Shown piece by piece: positions 30,955 through 44,246 of a DNA stretch of 64,000 nt (the stretch's first letter is position 1; the number at the start of each line of letters is the position of its first letter). This DNA comes from Drosophila pseudoobscura (Eukaryota; Arthropoda; Insecta; Diptera; Drosophilidae): positions 22,959,501-23,023,500 of the forward strand of contig NC_046680.1 in NCBI RefSeq assembly GCF_009870125.1, read 5' to 3'. The notes under the pieces were generated by a model. That model did not search any database and was not told where the DNA came from. It saw only the letters and a program-made list of their open reading frames with translations. The position numbers and the translations under genes are program-made.

Positions 30955-33900
30955 CTACGTGCCCATAGATTTAGCTTTCTGCAGTCTGAAAAGAAAGACA
31001 TTTATTTAGTTAGAACTCTTTCATATATTGTAGATTCCTACTTACTTTCTTCTCAAGATCTTCAGGCCAATGGTGCCCTCTCGTACATTCTTGAATAGCC
31101 CTATGGTTTCGGCGTGACTCATGCCCTGCACAGAGTTGCCATTGATCTCCACAATCTCATCGCCTGTAGGAGGGACATATTCAGATATTGAAATTTCAAT
31201 TTGATTGGATCTTCCACACTTACCCGCTTGCAAGGTGCCATCGTCTGCAGCCTGTCCCGATGGAAAAACTGTCTTCACAAAGATGCCCATATTCCCCTTG
31301 GGCGAGTCGCGTCCTCCCACAATGCTGAAGCCCAGGGACTTCAGCCCCGGACCCTTGAAGAATGTAATGGTCTTTGGAGTACAGCGTCCACTGCCTGGAA
31401 AATGGAATGGATCTTTGATCAATAAAAGTTCTCTACTTTGTATGAGGACCAATTGACGACATTAGGGTTATTTGGGGTTAACGATTCTCACCCTCGCTCA
31501 TGGAGGCTCGGATGACCTCGGCCATTTCCTCGTCGCGAATGGTTAGCTTGGCCACCGGCAGCGATGGGCGATGATGCATTAGAGCGGCGACAGGAGGTGC
31601 CAGAGATGATCCGGTATTGACTACTACTGTTCCCAATCCTGCCGCTGATACCGAGGCTGGTGGAGATGAGGCATTAAGATATGGATTAGGCGAGGATAGT
31701 GAGACGCTCTTTGGCGTGTGCTTGATGTATAGTGATTGGTGGTGTTGTTGTGGATGTTGCTGCGGCTGCTGCTGCGTCTGGTTATTAGTGAGATCAGTTG
31801 TTGCAGTTGTTTGGGGGCTAGAGGGTGCTCCCACTCCCTCGGTTAGATTGTTAGGTGGCGTTTGCATGAACAGGCTCAGCCGTGACGAGCTGAGCCGCGA
31901 GTGAGCGAACCGCAACGAGCGGTAGTGCGAGTTGGCCAAGTTAATCGAGTTGCGGGCATAGTGGGTGCGCTGGCCAAACTGCTGCTGGGGGCCACCGGGC
32001 GACCCGGGTGGGGGCAGGGCGGCGCCCTCCGAGCACCGCTTGCGGGCCAGCAGCTTCCACTTCTCGTCGTCCGCCAGCGATGAGGCCACGCACACGCTAG
32101 CCGCTCGATTCGCGTAGACGGGCGTGTATGACACGTTCTCGTCGAGATTATCGCTCGACTGGTGGTGGTGGTTAGGTGAGGAGGAGCAGCTGCTGCTGCT
32201 GCTGTTAAAGAGCGGTGTCGGTGTTAGAACCAAGCTAGAGCGCTGACCTGAGGAGCTGCGCGCCCGTCGTCGCAACAGCTCGTGCTCCGGCGCACTCACG
32301 TCCAGCGAGTGGCGGGGCGTAGAGCTCCGTCGGTGCTGCATCAGGGGCATTGGCGTGGGCAGTGTGCTTACACTGACTATCGATCGGGCATCGCACTGGT
32401 CCTCACCCCCATTCTCCGGCTCCCTCTGCCCCTGCCGCTCTCCATCTTGCTGCAGCTGGAGGCTCTGCATGCTGGCCAGGCTATCTGTGCTCTGGGTGCG
32501 CTGCACATAGCTCAGCCGATGGCGCTGTGTGCTCATCCCATCGATGCGGATTTTGGTATAGAAGTCAGTGACCGTCGTGATTTCGTCGTGGGCTATTACC
32601 AGGTCGATGCAGTTGTCCACGAAGATGCTCAGCAGGCGCTGTACCTCGGCAAAGGACTGGATGCCCCGCAAATGTTTTCCGTTCACATTCACAATCTCAT
32701 CGCCCAGCCGAAGACGACCGTCCCTAGGAATTGCAAATTATAAATTAGAGAATGCTTCTTTGGGAATCCGATGAATACTCACTTCTGGGCCATGCCGTAG
32801 GGCTCTAGTTCCACGATGAGATACCGATACTGCTGCTCGTTGCTGTTGGTCATCACCGTCTTGGGCGAGAGGACGATGCCGATGTAGTCCTCCTGGCACT
32901 TGCGCTCTAGCTTCAGCTGCCGGAATCGGCGGCGTATCGTCTCCGTCTCGTAGTCGTAGTTGTAGCCGCCCAGGGACACGGGCGCACTGCAGATGCTGCT
33001 GTTCCGGATACCCGATCCTGCGGTCATTCCCATTCCGACGCCCTCCGAGGAGCTGAGCGAGATTAGAGAGTTGCGCTTTAGGGTGCCCGAGGCAATAGAT
33101 TCCGTATCTCCGCCGGAGATGCTCAGATTATTGCCCGGCCGGACCCCTCCAACGCCGCCCACCCCCCCGTCACTGTCGTAGCCGGACTCGTTAGAACTCA
33201 GACAACTACTTAATCTTTGGTAAAGTGGTTCCCAGTCCTTGGACGTGATACTGTCGTTTCGTGACACATCCGTTGCACATCTGCTCATTTGCTGCTCGGG
33301 GGAGCTGCGGTGGGGCAGCGGCGACCGACTGAGGATGGTGACTATCTCCTGGTGCAGCTGCTCCCGTCGCTCCATCTGCTGCTGCTGGTGTTGCTGGTGC
33401 TTCAGGTGCCCGGCACTCGAGCCGTGATTCTCTTCCGGCAGAACCGACAAACGGGAGCGCAGAAAGGCGTAAGGAAAGGCCCCGCGACGCGACGCATCCT
33501 GCTGGCCCCCCCCGCATCCCCCAGATGGTGCTGATGCAGCAGACCCAGCCCCAGTGCCAGTGCCCGCGGCACTGCCTCCTCCACTGGGCGGAGAGCCCAG
33601 GCTGACGGCGGCACTGCCGCTACTGCTGCTAGCCGTCAGGCAGCTGCTCACTTTGGCGATGTCGTCGCAGCTGCTGGACTTAAGGCTGGCTATTCGGGGG
33701 AGTCTCTGTTCGCGCTGCTCCCTCTGCTCCCGCTGGAGATTCAGGCCCTCGGTGGGATCGTCGCACTTGATGTAGGAGGAGCTGGACAACTGACTGGTGG
33801 AGCTGCTCCTGTATAGCGTCGTCGCTGCCGGCGCGGCATGTTGTGCCGCCTCCGAGGCCTTCAGGAGATTGTGCGAGCGATGATTCAGCATGCCCGTCGA

Positions 33901-36900
33901 CCCGATTCGATGGAAGAAGTTCTTCAGGGCCTTCTGTGGGCGTGCCGCCGCCTGGTAATGTACCTGGTGCGTGGGCGTGGAGTGAGCGCTCTGGGTGCTA
34001 TCCTGCAGAGTATGCTGCTGGTGCTGGTGCTGTTGGTGATTCTGATGCAGATTCTGGTGCTGACGCTGCTTGATGGTCTCAATGGGTCCCGATTTGCATT
34101 TCTTCAAAGTGCTGCTGCTCTGATAGCCGCCAGTTGGTAACGGGGATGCTTTGGAGTCCGGAGGGCCTGAGAAGCTGCTGCTGCTGCTCTTGTGGTGCGT
34201 TGGCGAGTGGAAGAGGCTGCGCAGATCAGTGTGCGACTTGTGGGACGCGGGGGAATCGCTCCGCTTCAGCAGATCCAGTTTGCGACTCATGCGCTTGCCC
34301 CAGGTGAACACTGCAATTAGAGATGGAGATTGAGGATGGAAACAGAGGACGTGCAATCAGAAAGCGATTTCTAACTTAATTATAACACTTCAATAAATCT
34401 CGACGCCTCTCTCGCCACAAGCCGTGACTGTGGACAGTGGACATTGGACGGGGAGGCAGTGGCAGGGAGGCAGGGCAGGGAGGCAGTGACAGTGACAGGC
34501 CGTGTCACAAGATGAGAAATGTTGTGTCCAGGCATCAATACTCGTATATGGATTGTGTCCCTTGGACATCCCCTCTGTACCTTGTCTTGTGGTCGGGCAC
34601 CATGCCACGTGCCTGTTGTTGGTGAAAAACGCATCGGATTACATGGAGGCGAGCCCATTGTGGTTGCACACACTCTGTGGGAGCACACTTAGAGGTCGGC
34701 TTCAAAGATCTTTCGAACTCCTCCTCTGACGTTGAAGCCTTTTGACACGTTGCGGAAGGACGGAAACGACGGAAGAAACGAGTAACGAGTCTTGCTCTGC
34801 GTTTCTCCAGCATTCACTTAACACCATAAAACCTTAAACACTCATTCTGCATACTGAGGCACCCAACCGTGATACTATCTATACGAATGTACATGTAGGT
34901 AAGTGCTATCGAGATTCCATTGGAATTAGAACCCCATCGGTAGAGCTACAGCTCTCTGTGCAGTTATTAAGCTCTAAACACACCTCAATTACTAATAGAG
35001 CATAACCAATCACGGAATGGACTCGTATTGCCCATTGCCCAATGGATATCTAATAGGGTCGTAAAATACTTTAACGATTCAGCTTTAACAGCAATTGGCA
35101 ACACTTAAAACAGGGAATCAACACATCCACATTCATCCGATGCTCGCTCTTCGAACTTCCAAACTCCTCTCGAAATCTCGTTAATAAACAAATTTATGCG
35201 CTTGTGCCATATTTATCGCCTGGCGCAAGACAGAGATGACCAGATGGGGATCGGGCAGGATGGTGCATTTACCAACAATTAGCATAAAACATGCTCACGC
35301 ACGCCATATGGAAAGAGAGAGAGAGAGAGTGCTCCAACAGATTCTCGGATCGGTGATGATCGTGGAGGTTCGGAGAGGGGGGCTTAGGCATCGCATTGCC
35401 ATTGACTTCAAATCGCATTATCCGGGCACTACCAATAAAATTTCCAAAACTATTTTCATCAGCGATATAAGCGAATGGAGTGGTGGAGGGGTGAGCAGTG
35501 ATGCGAAATGGTGACTCAGGTCACTGAATATCACTCTTTAAAAGCGAAGAAGCACGACTTATAGATATTTCTTCGCTGCGAATCACTGCATCCAAAAAAA
35601 AAAAACCGGCATTTGCTTGCCCATCTCTGGTGGACTCCGACTCCTTTGGCTGACTCGTGCCAAAGTTGTTTAATAGCCGCAGCTCAGCCCCAGGCCTTGA
35701 GTCCAGGTACAGGCCATGTGTGGGCGTTGGAAGACCGAATGATGATGAGGCGGCTGTGGCGGCGGCGGACCCAATGCAGGTTGACAGCCGCCGCTCCAAA
35801 CTCCACCCAAGGCCTGACCGAGTTCGCCTTTGATTAAAGTTTTCACCATTGCAATCACACACAACCCGAAGAACGGGAGGAGGCGGAGCTGCAGCAGCAG
35901 AGTGTTAAACAATAATAGGAAACGGCGCGCGGGCATCAATTATATGACAACTTCAGCCACACTCCAAGATTCAGCCTCACTAGCCCACTCCCACTCCCTC
36001 CTTCATCCCCGTCTCCGTCTATGTCTGTGGCAGTCACCGCCGGCCACATGCCACAAATTCTACACCCACTTAACTTTCAGTACGGTGTCAAATGCCCGCC
36101 AGCCCCAAGAGCCTGCTACAGCTTCAAACCGTTTGCTCTTCCTCTGCTCCATTCCATTCATGCCTCCTCCTCCTCATCATCATGCCTCCTCCTCCTCCCC
36201 ATCCATGTCGGAGATGGCTTTGTTGCAATTTTGCCGGCTGACATGCAAGCGATGCTGAGGCAAAACCATTTGAGAGGACGAGGAGGAGGCGGCAGAGACC
36301 GCAGCTTAGAACTGCATCTCAAGTAGAGAACGGTGGTAGGGGGAAGAGAGAGAGAGAGAGAGAGAGAAATAGTGCGGCCTGTTGGCAGGGTTGCCAGACC
36401 TTGGACTGCTGAACGGCGACTTCTTGAGAGGAGAGATCAAAGGAAACCACAAAAGAATGCCCAGCCATGCCAGGCCCCAATCCAAATTGCTATTCATCAG
36501 AAATTCGGCATAAGCCAAACCATGGGAAAGATACAGATACAAAATACACACTATACCTACGAGTATACTCGTATATACATATATGTAGGTATGTATGCAA
36601 AGCCAGAGATCATACCGAATCAACATCAGAATCGAAATCATTCAACATAATATCTCACGTACATGGATGTGGATTGCTCCAGAAATTCCAGAGCAAAGCA
36701 GAGCAGAGCTCCTTCCTTCCTTCGCCCAATCTTCCAAGGCAGAAGTTGCAGCCCATAACGGAATGGAAACCGCATGGAATGGAATGGAATGGGAGGAGGC
36801 AATGAGAGATCGATAATCGGTTTGGCAACAGAAATCAAGTCAAGAAGAACATGTAATAAGCGATAATCCACAATAAATGCGCATGCGTGCAGCGCCAGCA

Positions 36901-39900
36901 AAGAGGAGGATCGATCGGATCGGTAGGAGTTGCAAAAAAAATCGATACTCAATCCTCAACTGGATCGAAAATTATAGCATTTATGTTGGGGATCGTGGTT
37001 CGAGTGTGCGCGCCCGCCGACAGCTGGTTGAGAACGGGAATGGGCTTCAAAGTCGGCGCTTATTGATTTCTCATCTTTTTGCTCTAAGGAAAGCAATTTG
37101 CAGTTACGTTACGCAGCTCAGATATGTATATCTGTGTATGATGTATATGTATTTCTATGACTTCTATTCGAATATATTGACCTTGGAGGGTGGACACATG
37201 CACCACACACTAGACACTTGGCGAAACCCTAATTAATACCAATTAAGTGCGGCATTAAGCTCAATGAACCTCCATAGAATGTGGCTTGAACATGCAACAT
37301 GGCAATGGCAATGCCAATCGCGATGGCCTCTGGCTGTGGCTGTGGAATGACGCTTACAGATGGATGACATGACTGCCAGATTAATCTTTATCTTTCAACA
37401 GCTGCACCTGATAAAACTTGGCATAACTTGTGCCCCCTAGTCCCTTCCCCGACCAACTTCTGGCCGGCAGCTGTTTAACCGCTTTGTCGGCAAACGTCTG
37501 TGTGTGTGTGAGAGAGAGAGAGTGAGAGAAAGAGAGAGGGGGGGGGGGGATGCAATCATCAAACGGTTTTGTGGTCTGTGGAGATCGTAGAGATCTGGCA
37601 CTGGGGAGCAGGTGCTTGCTGGCATTATTTGAATTGTTGTTTGCCAGAACTCTCGCCAGATCATTAGTGGTCTTTCAGAACAGTCGTGCAAAAGTGAAAA
37701 TCAGCAAAAAAAACTTGATGCGGGAAAAGACCACAGCCCGCTTTCCACAATGCATATCGAGATGATGTTGATTTTCCCATAATTTCCGCACCTTTCATCA
37801 AGCTACTTCCTGTAGCTATTTTCTATAAACTTAATGCTTGATGAGCCCGCACTTTTAAGTCGCTCCCAAAACTCCACCCACAATCACATAACAGGGCACT
37901 CTTTATGAGAATCAATGGACTACTGCACCCCCGCGGCCCAAGTGACTCGAACGGAACTGCAGGGAATGGCAGCCAAATGGCGCATAATGCCCGGCTTTGT
38001 CACACTTGGTCGCTTGCCTTTTTGGTGGCAGGGGCTCCACTTATAGCTCCACCTCTCCACCCCAGGCGAGACCACAGCTTGCGCCGGCGGGCTGGCTGCG
38101 TCTGCCTTCGATCTGGAAACAATACAAATTCCAGTTGCAGACATATCATCGGCTCGCATTACAGCGACGACAACGACAACGACAACGACAACGGCAGTGG
38201 CAGCGGCGCTCATTGATGCGAAATCGGGTCGATACGGTATTTCAGAGTAGTCCCGCATACGACGCATACGACTCATACGTCGCGACGTATCGATGACAAT
38301 TGCAAACTGATTTGTGCTGATTTCCCCTCCGCTAAACACGGAAGCCATCGCCTCCGCCGCCACTGGTTCTCCATCGAATGGGGAGTGGAAAATGGAAAGT
38401 TAATTGTTTCAATTAAAATATGCTTTAACATTAGCCCTAAATTCTTCGCTGACGCTCTCTTAGAGCGTGGCATAATTTATGGGGAAGTTCCCCCATGAAT
38501 AGCCTCCGCCAGCAGCAGATGAAATCCCATTTTGATGGCCATCGAGGCGCCGCCAGAGCCAGCAATTGATGGGGGAAATCAATGCCAAGGGATTTGGGGA
38601 TTCATTCTATTTATATTTCTATTTTTGGGCAGTACTTACCGTTCCGCGTGGTGCTGGCGAGGGAGCCAGTCGTGGAGCTGTTGCTGACGTCATTGTTGCT
38701 GTTGCTGCTGCCGCTGTAGCTGTTTCTATTTTGGCTCATTTCGGCGACTGGTATAGATCCGGGCTTTTGCTCATCGTCCAGGACAACAACCGGCACGGCT
38801 GTGACCAACTTGTAGTCGGGAAGGTGACCTACGGAAGAACAAGGAAACGAATCGGGTTCATTAGCCGCTCTCTGCGGGATGGTTCAGAGCGGAAGGGTCC
38901 CCAGAGATAATGCTGGACAAGTGATAAGTGGCCGATAAGAGTGAGAGTCCCCAAAACTCAACGAATAAGACAATTCTCAGAACAGTTGGATTGCAATTTT
39001 CCACCAAAATGGTTGGACATCTCCCCCCCATCGAAGTGCTGATGGGAATCGTACTGCTCTTTGGTTCCGCCAAGGCGACCTTCAACTGGGATCTGTATGG
39101 AACTCTGACCGGACTGGTGCTCCGCCATCTGAATGGCAGCATCTCGGACTTCGATTGGTGGACCTTGCGGATGAGCCACGCCCTGGAGCCCGAGCAGCAG
39201 CAGCGTCTGGCGTGGAACATGCCCTGGACGCAGGCTCTGAGGCAGGGGCGAAGTCTCTTGGAGCTGCAGGAACAGCTGAGACCCAGCAATCCCCTCAAAC
39301 TGCAGCTCTGGATGGGATTCTACTGGCACCTGCGCCGCTCGAGCCGCCTGGACGGCCGACTGACCTTTGACTTTGCTAGGACTCTGAGGCGCCTCCAACT
39401 GCAGCAACAGCCGCAGCCTGAGCTGTGGAGCCCCCAACTGCAAAACATGTGGCAGAGCCTGCCCCGCTCCATGCGGCTCATCCTGCACAGCCGCTGGCTG
39501 TGCTTGCAACACGAGCGGGAGATGCTTTATGCCGTGGGGGGACTCCGCCTGGAACTTGGAGCCAACAGCAACTGCAGCATGTGGCAGGTGCAGGAGCTGT
39601 CGGAGCAGCGGGGCCATTGGCTGGGTCTGTTCAATGTGTGCGACAAGAACAGTCGATGGTTCATCAGTATGCAGGAGCACGACGCCGCGACGCACTTGCT
39701 ACACAGTGTCCCCAGCCACACGGCCAGAAAGCTGTGTGTCCTCGAAGGACTAGGCTACCTTGGAGATGCCGTCTCTCCGCTGTCCGATTGCCACTGGAAG
39801 CTGAACGATTGCAGTCACTTACCACAAATATTGTTTGGGTCGTAATAAAAATTAGTGGACAGTGTTTTTCGGGGTGTTTCGAGTGTTGTCTGTTTTCTGC

Positions 39901-40656
39901 TCTCTACTCACCATTTGGAGTCAGAGATCTGCTCTTGTGGCTGCCTGCAATTCCTGGTCCTGGCGCTGGTCCTCCTGCCGCCGCCCCCTTCTCATACAGG
40001 CAGCTGCTGGAGGCCGCATGCAGTCGCTGTGCCACATATTGCTGGTACTGGGCGGCATGATGTTGCTGCTGCTGCTGCTGCTGGATGGAGGCAATGCTGT
40101 TGCTGCTGTCGTATCTGAGGAGAAGTGTGGCCGACGAAGTGTTACCCGACGTTTGTGGCATGGGCACATAGATTGTGGGCTGCTGCTGTTGTTGCTGTTG
40201 ACGGTGCAAGGTGTTGGCCTCTTGCAGCGACATCACCGATATGCCCGATGGCGTCTGGCGTCCGCTTAATAGACATGTGGGCGTGGCCGTGCGTAACGGC
40301 TGCTGCTGCTGTTGCTGTTGCGGCTGTTGCAGATTGCCGCCAGATGTGGCCGATGCTGCAGTGGACACCGCCCCATTGCTGGCCAGCGTGGTGCAGCTGA
40401 GGATCATCACGGGAGACTTGTCGTGCAGATCAGGCAGAGACGAGGATATCGCGGTGCTGCTCACAATGCTCTTGTTCAATCGGTTGCTGCATGTTGCGCG
40501 TGTGTTGCTCTTGCTGCTGTTGTTGCTGTTCCTAATGATGCTCGGACAATTGTTGCTGCTGTTGCTGTTCTCCGGTTGCTGTAGCTGCTGCGACTGTTGC
40601 GGCTGCTGTAAGGTGCTGTAGGTGTCCGTAGATTTGCGCGTTTTGAAGAGACGCAT
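30955..40656 (-). CDS. large scaffold protein with two PDZ domains
   Basis: Seven coding exons on -: 39912-40656, 38640-38828, 32783-34310, 31492-32723, 31224-31394, 31046-31163 and 30955-30985. Phases agree at all six junctions and give about 1,337 residues. The start MRLFKTRKSTDTYS lies 13 nt after an acceptor (CAATTGCAG). Long Gln-, Ser- and His-rich tracts fill the N-terminal half. PDZ1 (~770-865) runs from ERKCQEDYIGIVLSP through GRLRLGDEIVNVNGKHLRG. PDZ2 (~1235-1325) has the carboxylate loop SLGFSIVGGRDSPKGNMG, then GIFVKTVFPSGQA and LQAGDEIVEINGNSVQGM. The tail is RRKLQKAKSMGT. PDZ2 resembles the last PDZ of the IL16/PDZD2 group, which suggests a membrane or cytoskeletal scaffold; this is inference. 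The intron at 31164-31223 is 60 nt, without a stop in frame, so its retention would add 20 residues. The 3.8-kb intron at 34311-38639 and the 40.7-64 kb region look like its introns. Confidence 0.82.
34311..38639 (-). other. 4.3-kb intron of the PDZ gene
   Basis: Contains only short open frames without domains. Repeats seen are a GA run at 36345-36367, GGAAT copies near 36771-36790, a GA/G tract at 37507-37548 and GACAAC copies near 38168-38192. A 147-codon frame at 37920-38363 on - includes a run of valine codons that reflects the GACAAC repeat, so I do not call it coding. Confidence 0.6.
39009..39845 (+). CDS. single-exon secreted-looking protein nested in the PDZ gene
   Basis: From the ATG at 39009 (context CCAAAATGG) there are 278 residues. 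The N-terminus IEVLMGIVLLFGSAKA looks like a signal peptide cleaved near residue 22. The mature part is rich in Leu, Gln, Trp and Arg, with repeated LQ/LR helices (LRRLQLQQQPQPELWSPQLQ) and Cys residues concentrated in the C-terminal third. An AATAAA overlaps the stop (39844-39849). The frame opens at 38928 with another ATG that would hide the signal sequence, so the downstream start is preferred. It lies in the intron between the first two coding exons of the PDZ gene, on the opposite strand. I recognise no family. Its codon use is GC3-rich like the real genes around it. Confidence 0.7.
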   Translation: MVGHLPPIEVLMGIVLLFGSAKATFNWDLYGTLTGLVLRHLNGSISDFDWWTLRMSHALEPEQQQRLAWNMPWTQALRQGRSLLELQEQLRPSNPLKLQLWMGFYWHLRRSSRLDGRLTFDFARTLRRLQLQQQPQPELWSPQLQNMWQSLPRSMRLILHSRWLCLQHEREMLYAVGGLRLELGANSNCSMWQVQELSEQRGHWLGLFNVCDKNSRWFISMQEHDAATHLLHSVPSHTARKLCVLEGLGYLGDAVSPLSDCHWKLNDCSHLPQILFGS

Positions 40657-42842
40657 GCTACGTGGTTGCTGCAATTGTAGGAGGAGTGCACACAAAATTG
40701 TGGGTTAATTTTCGGGAGGGAAGCAAAAAGAAAAGCTGAAAACCCAAAAACCTAAATTTGTCTGCAATTCCCCAAATCGACATTCCCTTGCTTTTTTTTC
40801 GTTCAACGGAGCGTATAATTAACACAAATTGCAGCTCCGGCGGCGCCTCGAGTGGGAATTGGCCAAAAAAGCAATGCAAAGTGTTGCTGATGCTTAACGA
40901 TCGATTTCCTACTTTCTGGGGCATGATTTTTCGTGGCATTCCAACTTCCATATGCAACATACGAGTATTCATCAGTCATCACACTTTTCCGTTGCGGAAG
41001 CAAACGAATCTCAGAATCTACGAGTAAAGGATCTCCAATGGGCTCTATTTATACCAATAATTTATTTTATGGCTCAACAGCTATACTGGTAGTACTCTAT
41101 AGATCTATTTATAGTTCTCTATAAAGATTTGTATGAGTGTATAATCGTAGTGACAGGCAGGGCAGCGACAAGTGGCTTATCAATCTTATCAGTCGGCACC
41201 GACGACTCAGACACTTCCCCCATATGCTAATGAGGGGAGGCGCCGCTAACGCCGAACCCCCGATCGCTGGCTGGCTGGCTTATCGGTTCAATAAACGCCT
41301 CAAAGGTGATTACCAGCAATAAAGCCCACAAAAAATAACAAGCCGTGCACACATTTGTGTGTACTGTGTGTCTGCTTACTCTTTTTGTTTTCAACCATTA
41401 TTTATTTATGTTTACTGTTGCTTGCGGCATGTGTCACACAATATTTGCGGTACACTTCCACTCGCTGCCACTCTGCCTCTGATTAGTGTATGGATTGAAC
41501 CAGGGCGCAAGGGGAGGGCGCTGAAGGTCAGCCAACAGCTGCCGAGTGGGTGTGGGTGGACGGGCGGGCGAGCACTGAACCACGCACTAAACCATCATCA
41601 GAAGCAGCAGAGACCACAGCTGGAGTTAGGCAACTGCCTTGTACTTTTCAAATTAGCCAGGCTATGGTCAAAGCTAATTTGATGTTTTATACGACAGTCA
41701 ACAGTTAACAGCCAGCTGCAACATTCACCCAGTCCCATTCCCAGTCCCAGTCCCAGCCCCAGTCTCCGCTAATTGATGTGACATTTGCGTGTGCATCTGC
41801 AGACGGGACGCATTGGGATGTTCTGTGTGTGGCACAGTGGTGTAGCTCCGATTAGTGGGCTTAGTGTATCGATTTGTTATAGATAACACAGTCCCCTACT
41901 ATCCATTTATCATTTATAAATAGTAAATGATTTGCATGCTCCTCGATGTGTATCGATTCCTAGGGAACCTTCAATCAGCCATATGACCATCATTAAGCAA
42001 TCAATCTTCAGCTATTTCAATTATTTGTCGTCCAATCCATGACCACTGTCTCTGTCTGGGACTCCAAGGCCAATGAAGCGGATATCAGCGCCAATTCCTT
42101 GGGTTGCTTTGGCTACTGTGCAGCCATAACTTTGCTAATTTTATCAGACGCTTTGAACCTTGTCTGCCTGATTTTTATAGACGCTTTTAGCCATGGCTAT
42201 AGAGGATGTGGCAGAACCTTAGATCCCGAACAATATGTTGTCGTAATGTGCATTTAATTGGTCACCGAGGTCGTTGCCATAAATTTCGCTTGTGCCTGTG
42301 GATGTGGATGTGTGCCTCTAATTAATAGTGCAAAATTTTAATGGCCATCGTCGTATGATAGTCAGAGATGGAATCGGAATTGGAATCAGTATCGTTGTCG
42401 CTGTCGTAGTCATAGTAATAGTCGGAGTCGCAATCGCAGTCGCAGTCGTCAGAGTTATAGTCAAAGTGGAAGCCCAAGAGCTCAAATGGCCGTCTTGTTT
42501 ATGGGAGGAAACCAGTTTCAAGGACGCGCCGCTGGCGCGATTCCAAGAACTTCACTTGGCTCATTACCGCATGACGATCGTCATCTCATCGTGGATGTGG
42601 ATGTGGACTCTCCACACGATGGAGTATGGAAGGATGGGAGGATGAGGGGATGGGGTATGCGGCTAGGGATGGAAGGTGGCGCGTAGCGAAAACGTGACTC
42701 TCCGTCTCTTCGGGGCTGACGATTGCTAAACTATTTTTTAAACTGCCTTTCAGTCGGACAAGGACAAGGCTAAGCCGATAGCCCCGTCGCATATTTCTGT
42801 GCACTTAATTTTATTTTAATTTGCGAACAGCAGCAGCATCGT

Positions 42843-42880
42843 CCTCGTTCCTCGTTCCTCGTTCCTCGTTCCTCGTTCCT
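42843..42880. repeat. CCTCGTT heptamer tandem repeat
   Basis: About 5.4 perfect copies of the 7-bp unit CCTCGTT. Confidence 0.9.
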
Positions 42881-43077
42881 TTTTTCTTCTTTTCTTAATA
42901 AGTAATAACCACATTTTCCCCGGCTTTTAGTGTGATCCACTCTCCTTCAAAGTGCTGCTAGAGAATCAGAGCCACAGAGGCAGAGCCAGAGTCGAAGCAA
43001 TAGCCGCTGCAGAGTTGTAAAATTCCTGTAAACAAGCAGAGGTTGCTTGCCACAGCTGTGGCATGTGCCAGCCTGGC

Positions 43078-43078
<1 letters not shown>

Positions 43079-43113
<35 letters not shown>
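43079..43113. repeat. (AC)17 microsatellite
   Basis: Uninterrupted AC dinucleotide repeat, likely polymorphic. Confidence 0.95.
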
Positions 43114-43114
<1 letters not shown>

Positions 43115-43626
43115 TCAGATGATCCCCCCAACAATTGCAGCAATGGATTGGCATTGCCCAACGGGTTGCCAGAAGAGTTTCAGCAGCCAAGGAGAGTGTA
43201 CAAAGTGTACACAGAGGGGAGTCAATGGAGAGAAAAGGATGCACTCTAGGGACATAGTACATATGTACATATATGGGATCATTATAGATAATGGATAAAG
43301 GTGGGATGGCAGAAAGGTGTAAAGATCTCCCAGAGCCAAAAAGGTTCCAAAATGATAGATTTCTCTTACAAGAAATACCCCACTTTAAGCATTCCATCAA
43401 CTGCTTGAACACCCCACCACTTGGGGCAGCATTATCACGGGGCAGCACGGGACAAGCAGAGTTGTTACCTTTTGTTGCCACAAACTTTTTGAGTTATTTT
43501 TTCAGTGCATGTACCTTATGTACCCAACATATACATGCTTACACATACACATACATATAAATATGCTGCGATATGGCCTATCTACCGTGCGCCTACATAT
43601 CCATGTGTGTGCTGCTGCTAGTGTAT

Positions 43627-43628
<2 letters not shown>

Positions 43629-43658
<30 letters not shown>
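43629..43658. repeat. (GT)15 microsatellite
   Basis: Uninterrupted GT dinucleotide repeat about 520 bp from the AC repeat on the same strand. The two are complementary and could pair in an RNA. Confidence 0.95.
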
Positions 43659-43659
<1 letters not shown>

Positions 43660-44246
43660 TACTACTGGCAAGTCCGCATTCTTTTAAAGGTTGCCCCAAG
43701 TTGGCCAGAGAGCCGGGGCCAGCGTCAGAGCCAGAGCCAGAGCCAGAGCCAGACCCAAAGACAGAGCCGCCGCATAGCATAGCATGGCATGGCATAGCAG
43801 ACCAGCTCGAACGAAAACATAAACCAAAACCGAAACCGAAAACCAAAAACCAAAAACATTTGCCCGCCGGCCGCCTTGAATGGTGCGTCGGCGTCAGCGT
43901 CAGCTTCGGTGGCAGCGGCAGTCTCCGAGGCTGTGGCGCATGCGTCCAGTTTTCATTTTCGTTTTAATGTTGTTGCTGATGCCGGTGTCGGCTTGTTCTT
44001 AGTAGCCCAAAAAAGTACAAAAAACTATTGAAAACAGATCGATGGTTGCCATCAGATTTATATAGATGTGGAACTTTAGATTCGAAAATTCATATTATCG
44101 TCTTTTGAAATCAAAACAATACCCAAGGAGTACCATTTGCTTGCCTTTTTATCAGCACTCAGCTTTTTTTGGGGTGCCAATCTCAGATATACATATATTT
44201 TTATTGCGGCACAAAATACAGACACAGAAATCGAACGGTGTTGCAG

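Noticed and set aside
37920-38363. 147-codon frame on - inside the PDZ gene intron
   Set aside because: The central valine run reflects a GACAAC repeat, and no splice phase linking it to exon 32783-34310 was found. It could be an alternative first exon, but evidence is lacking.
38928-39008. Upstream ATG of the nested gene
   Set aside because: Would place 27 polar residues before a clear signal peptide. The ATG at 39009 has the better context.
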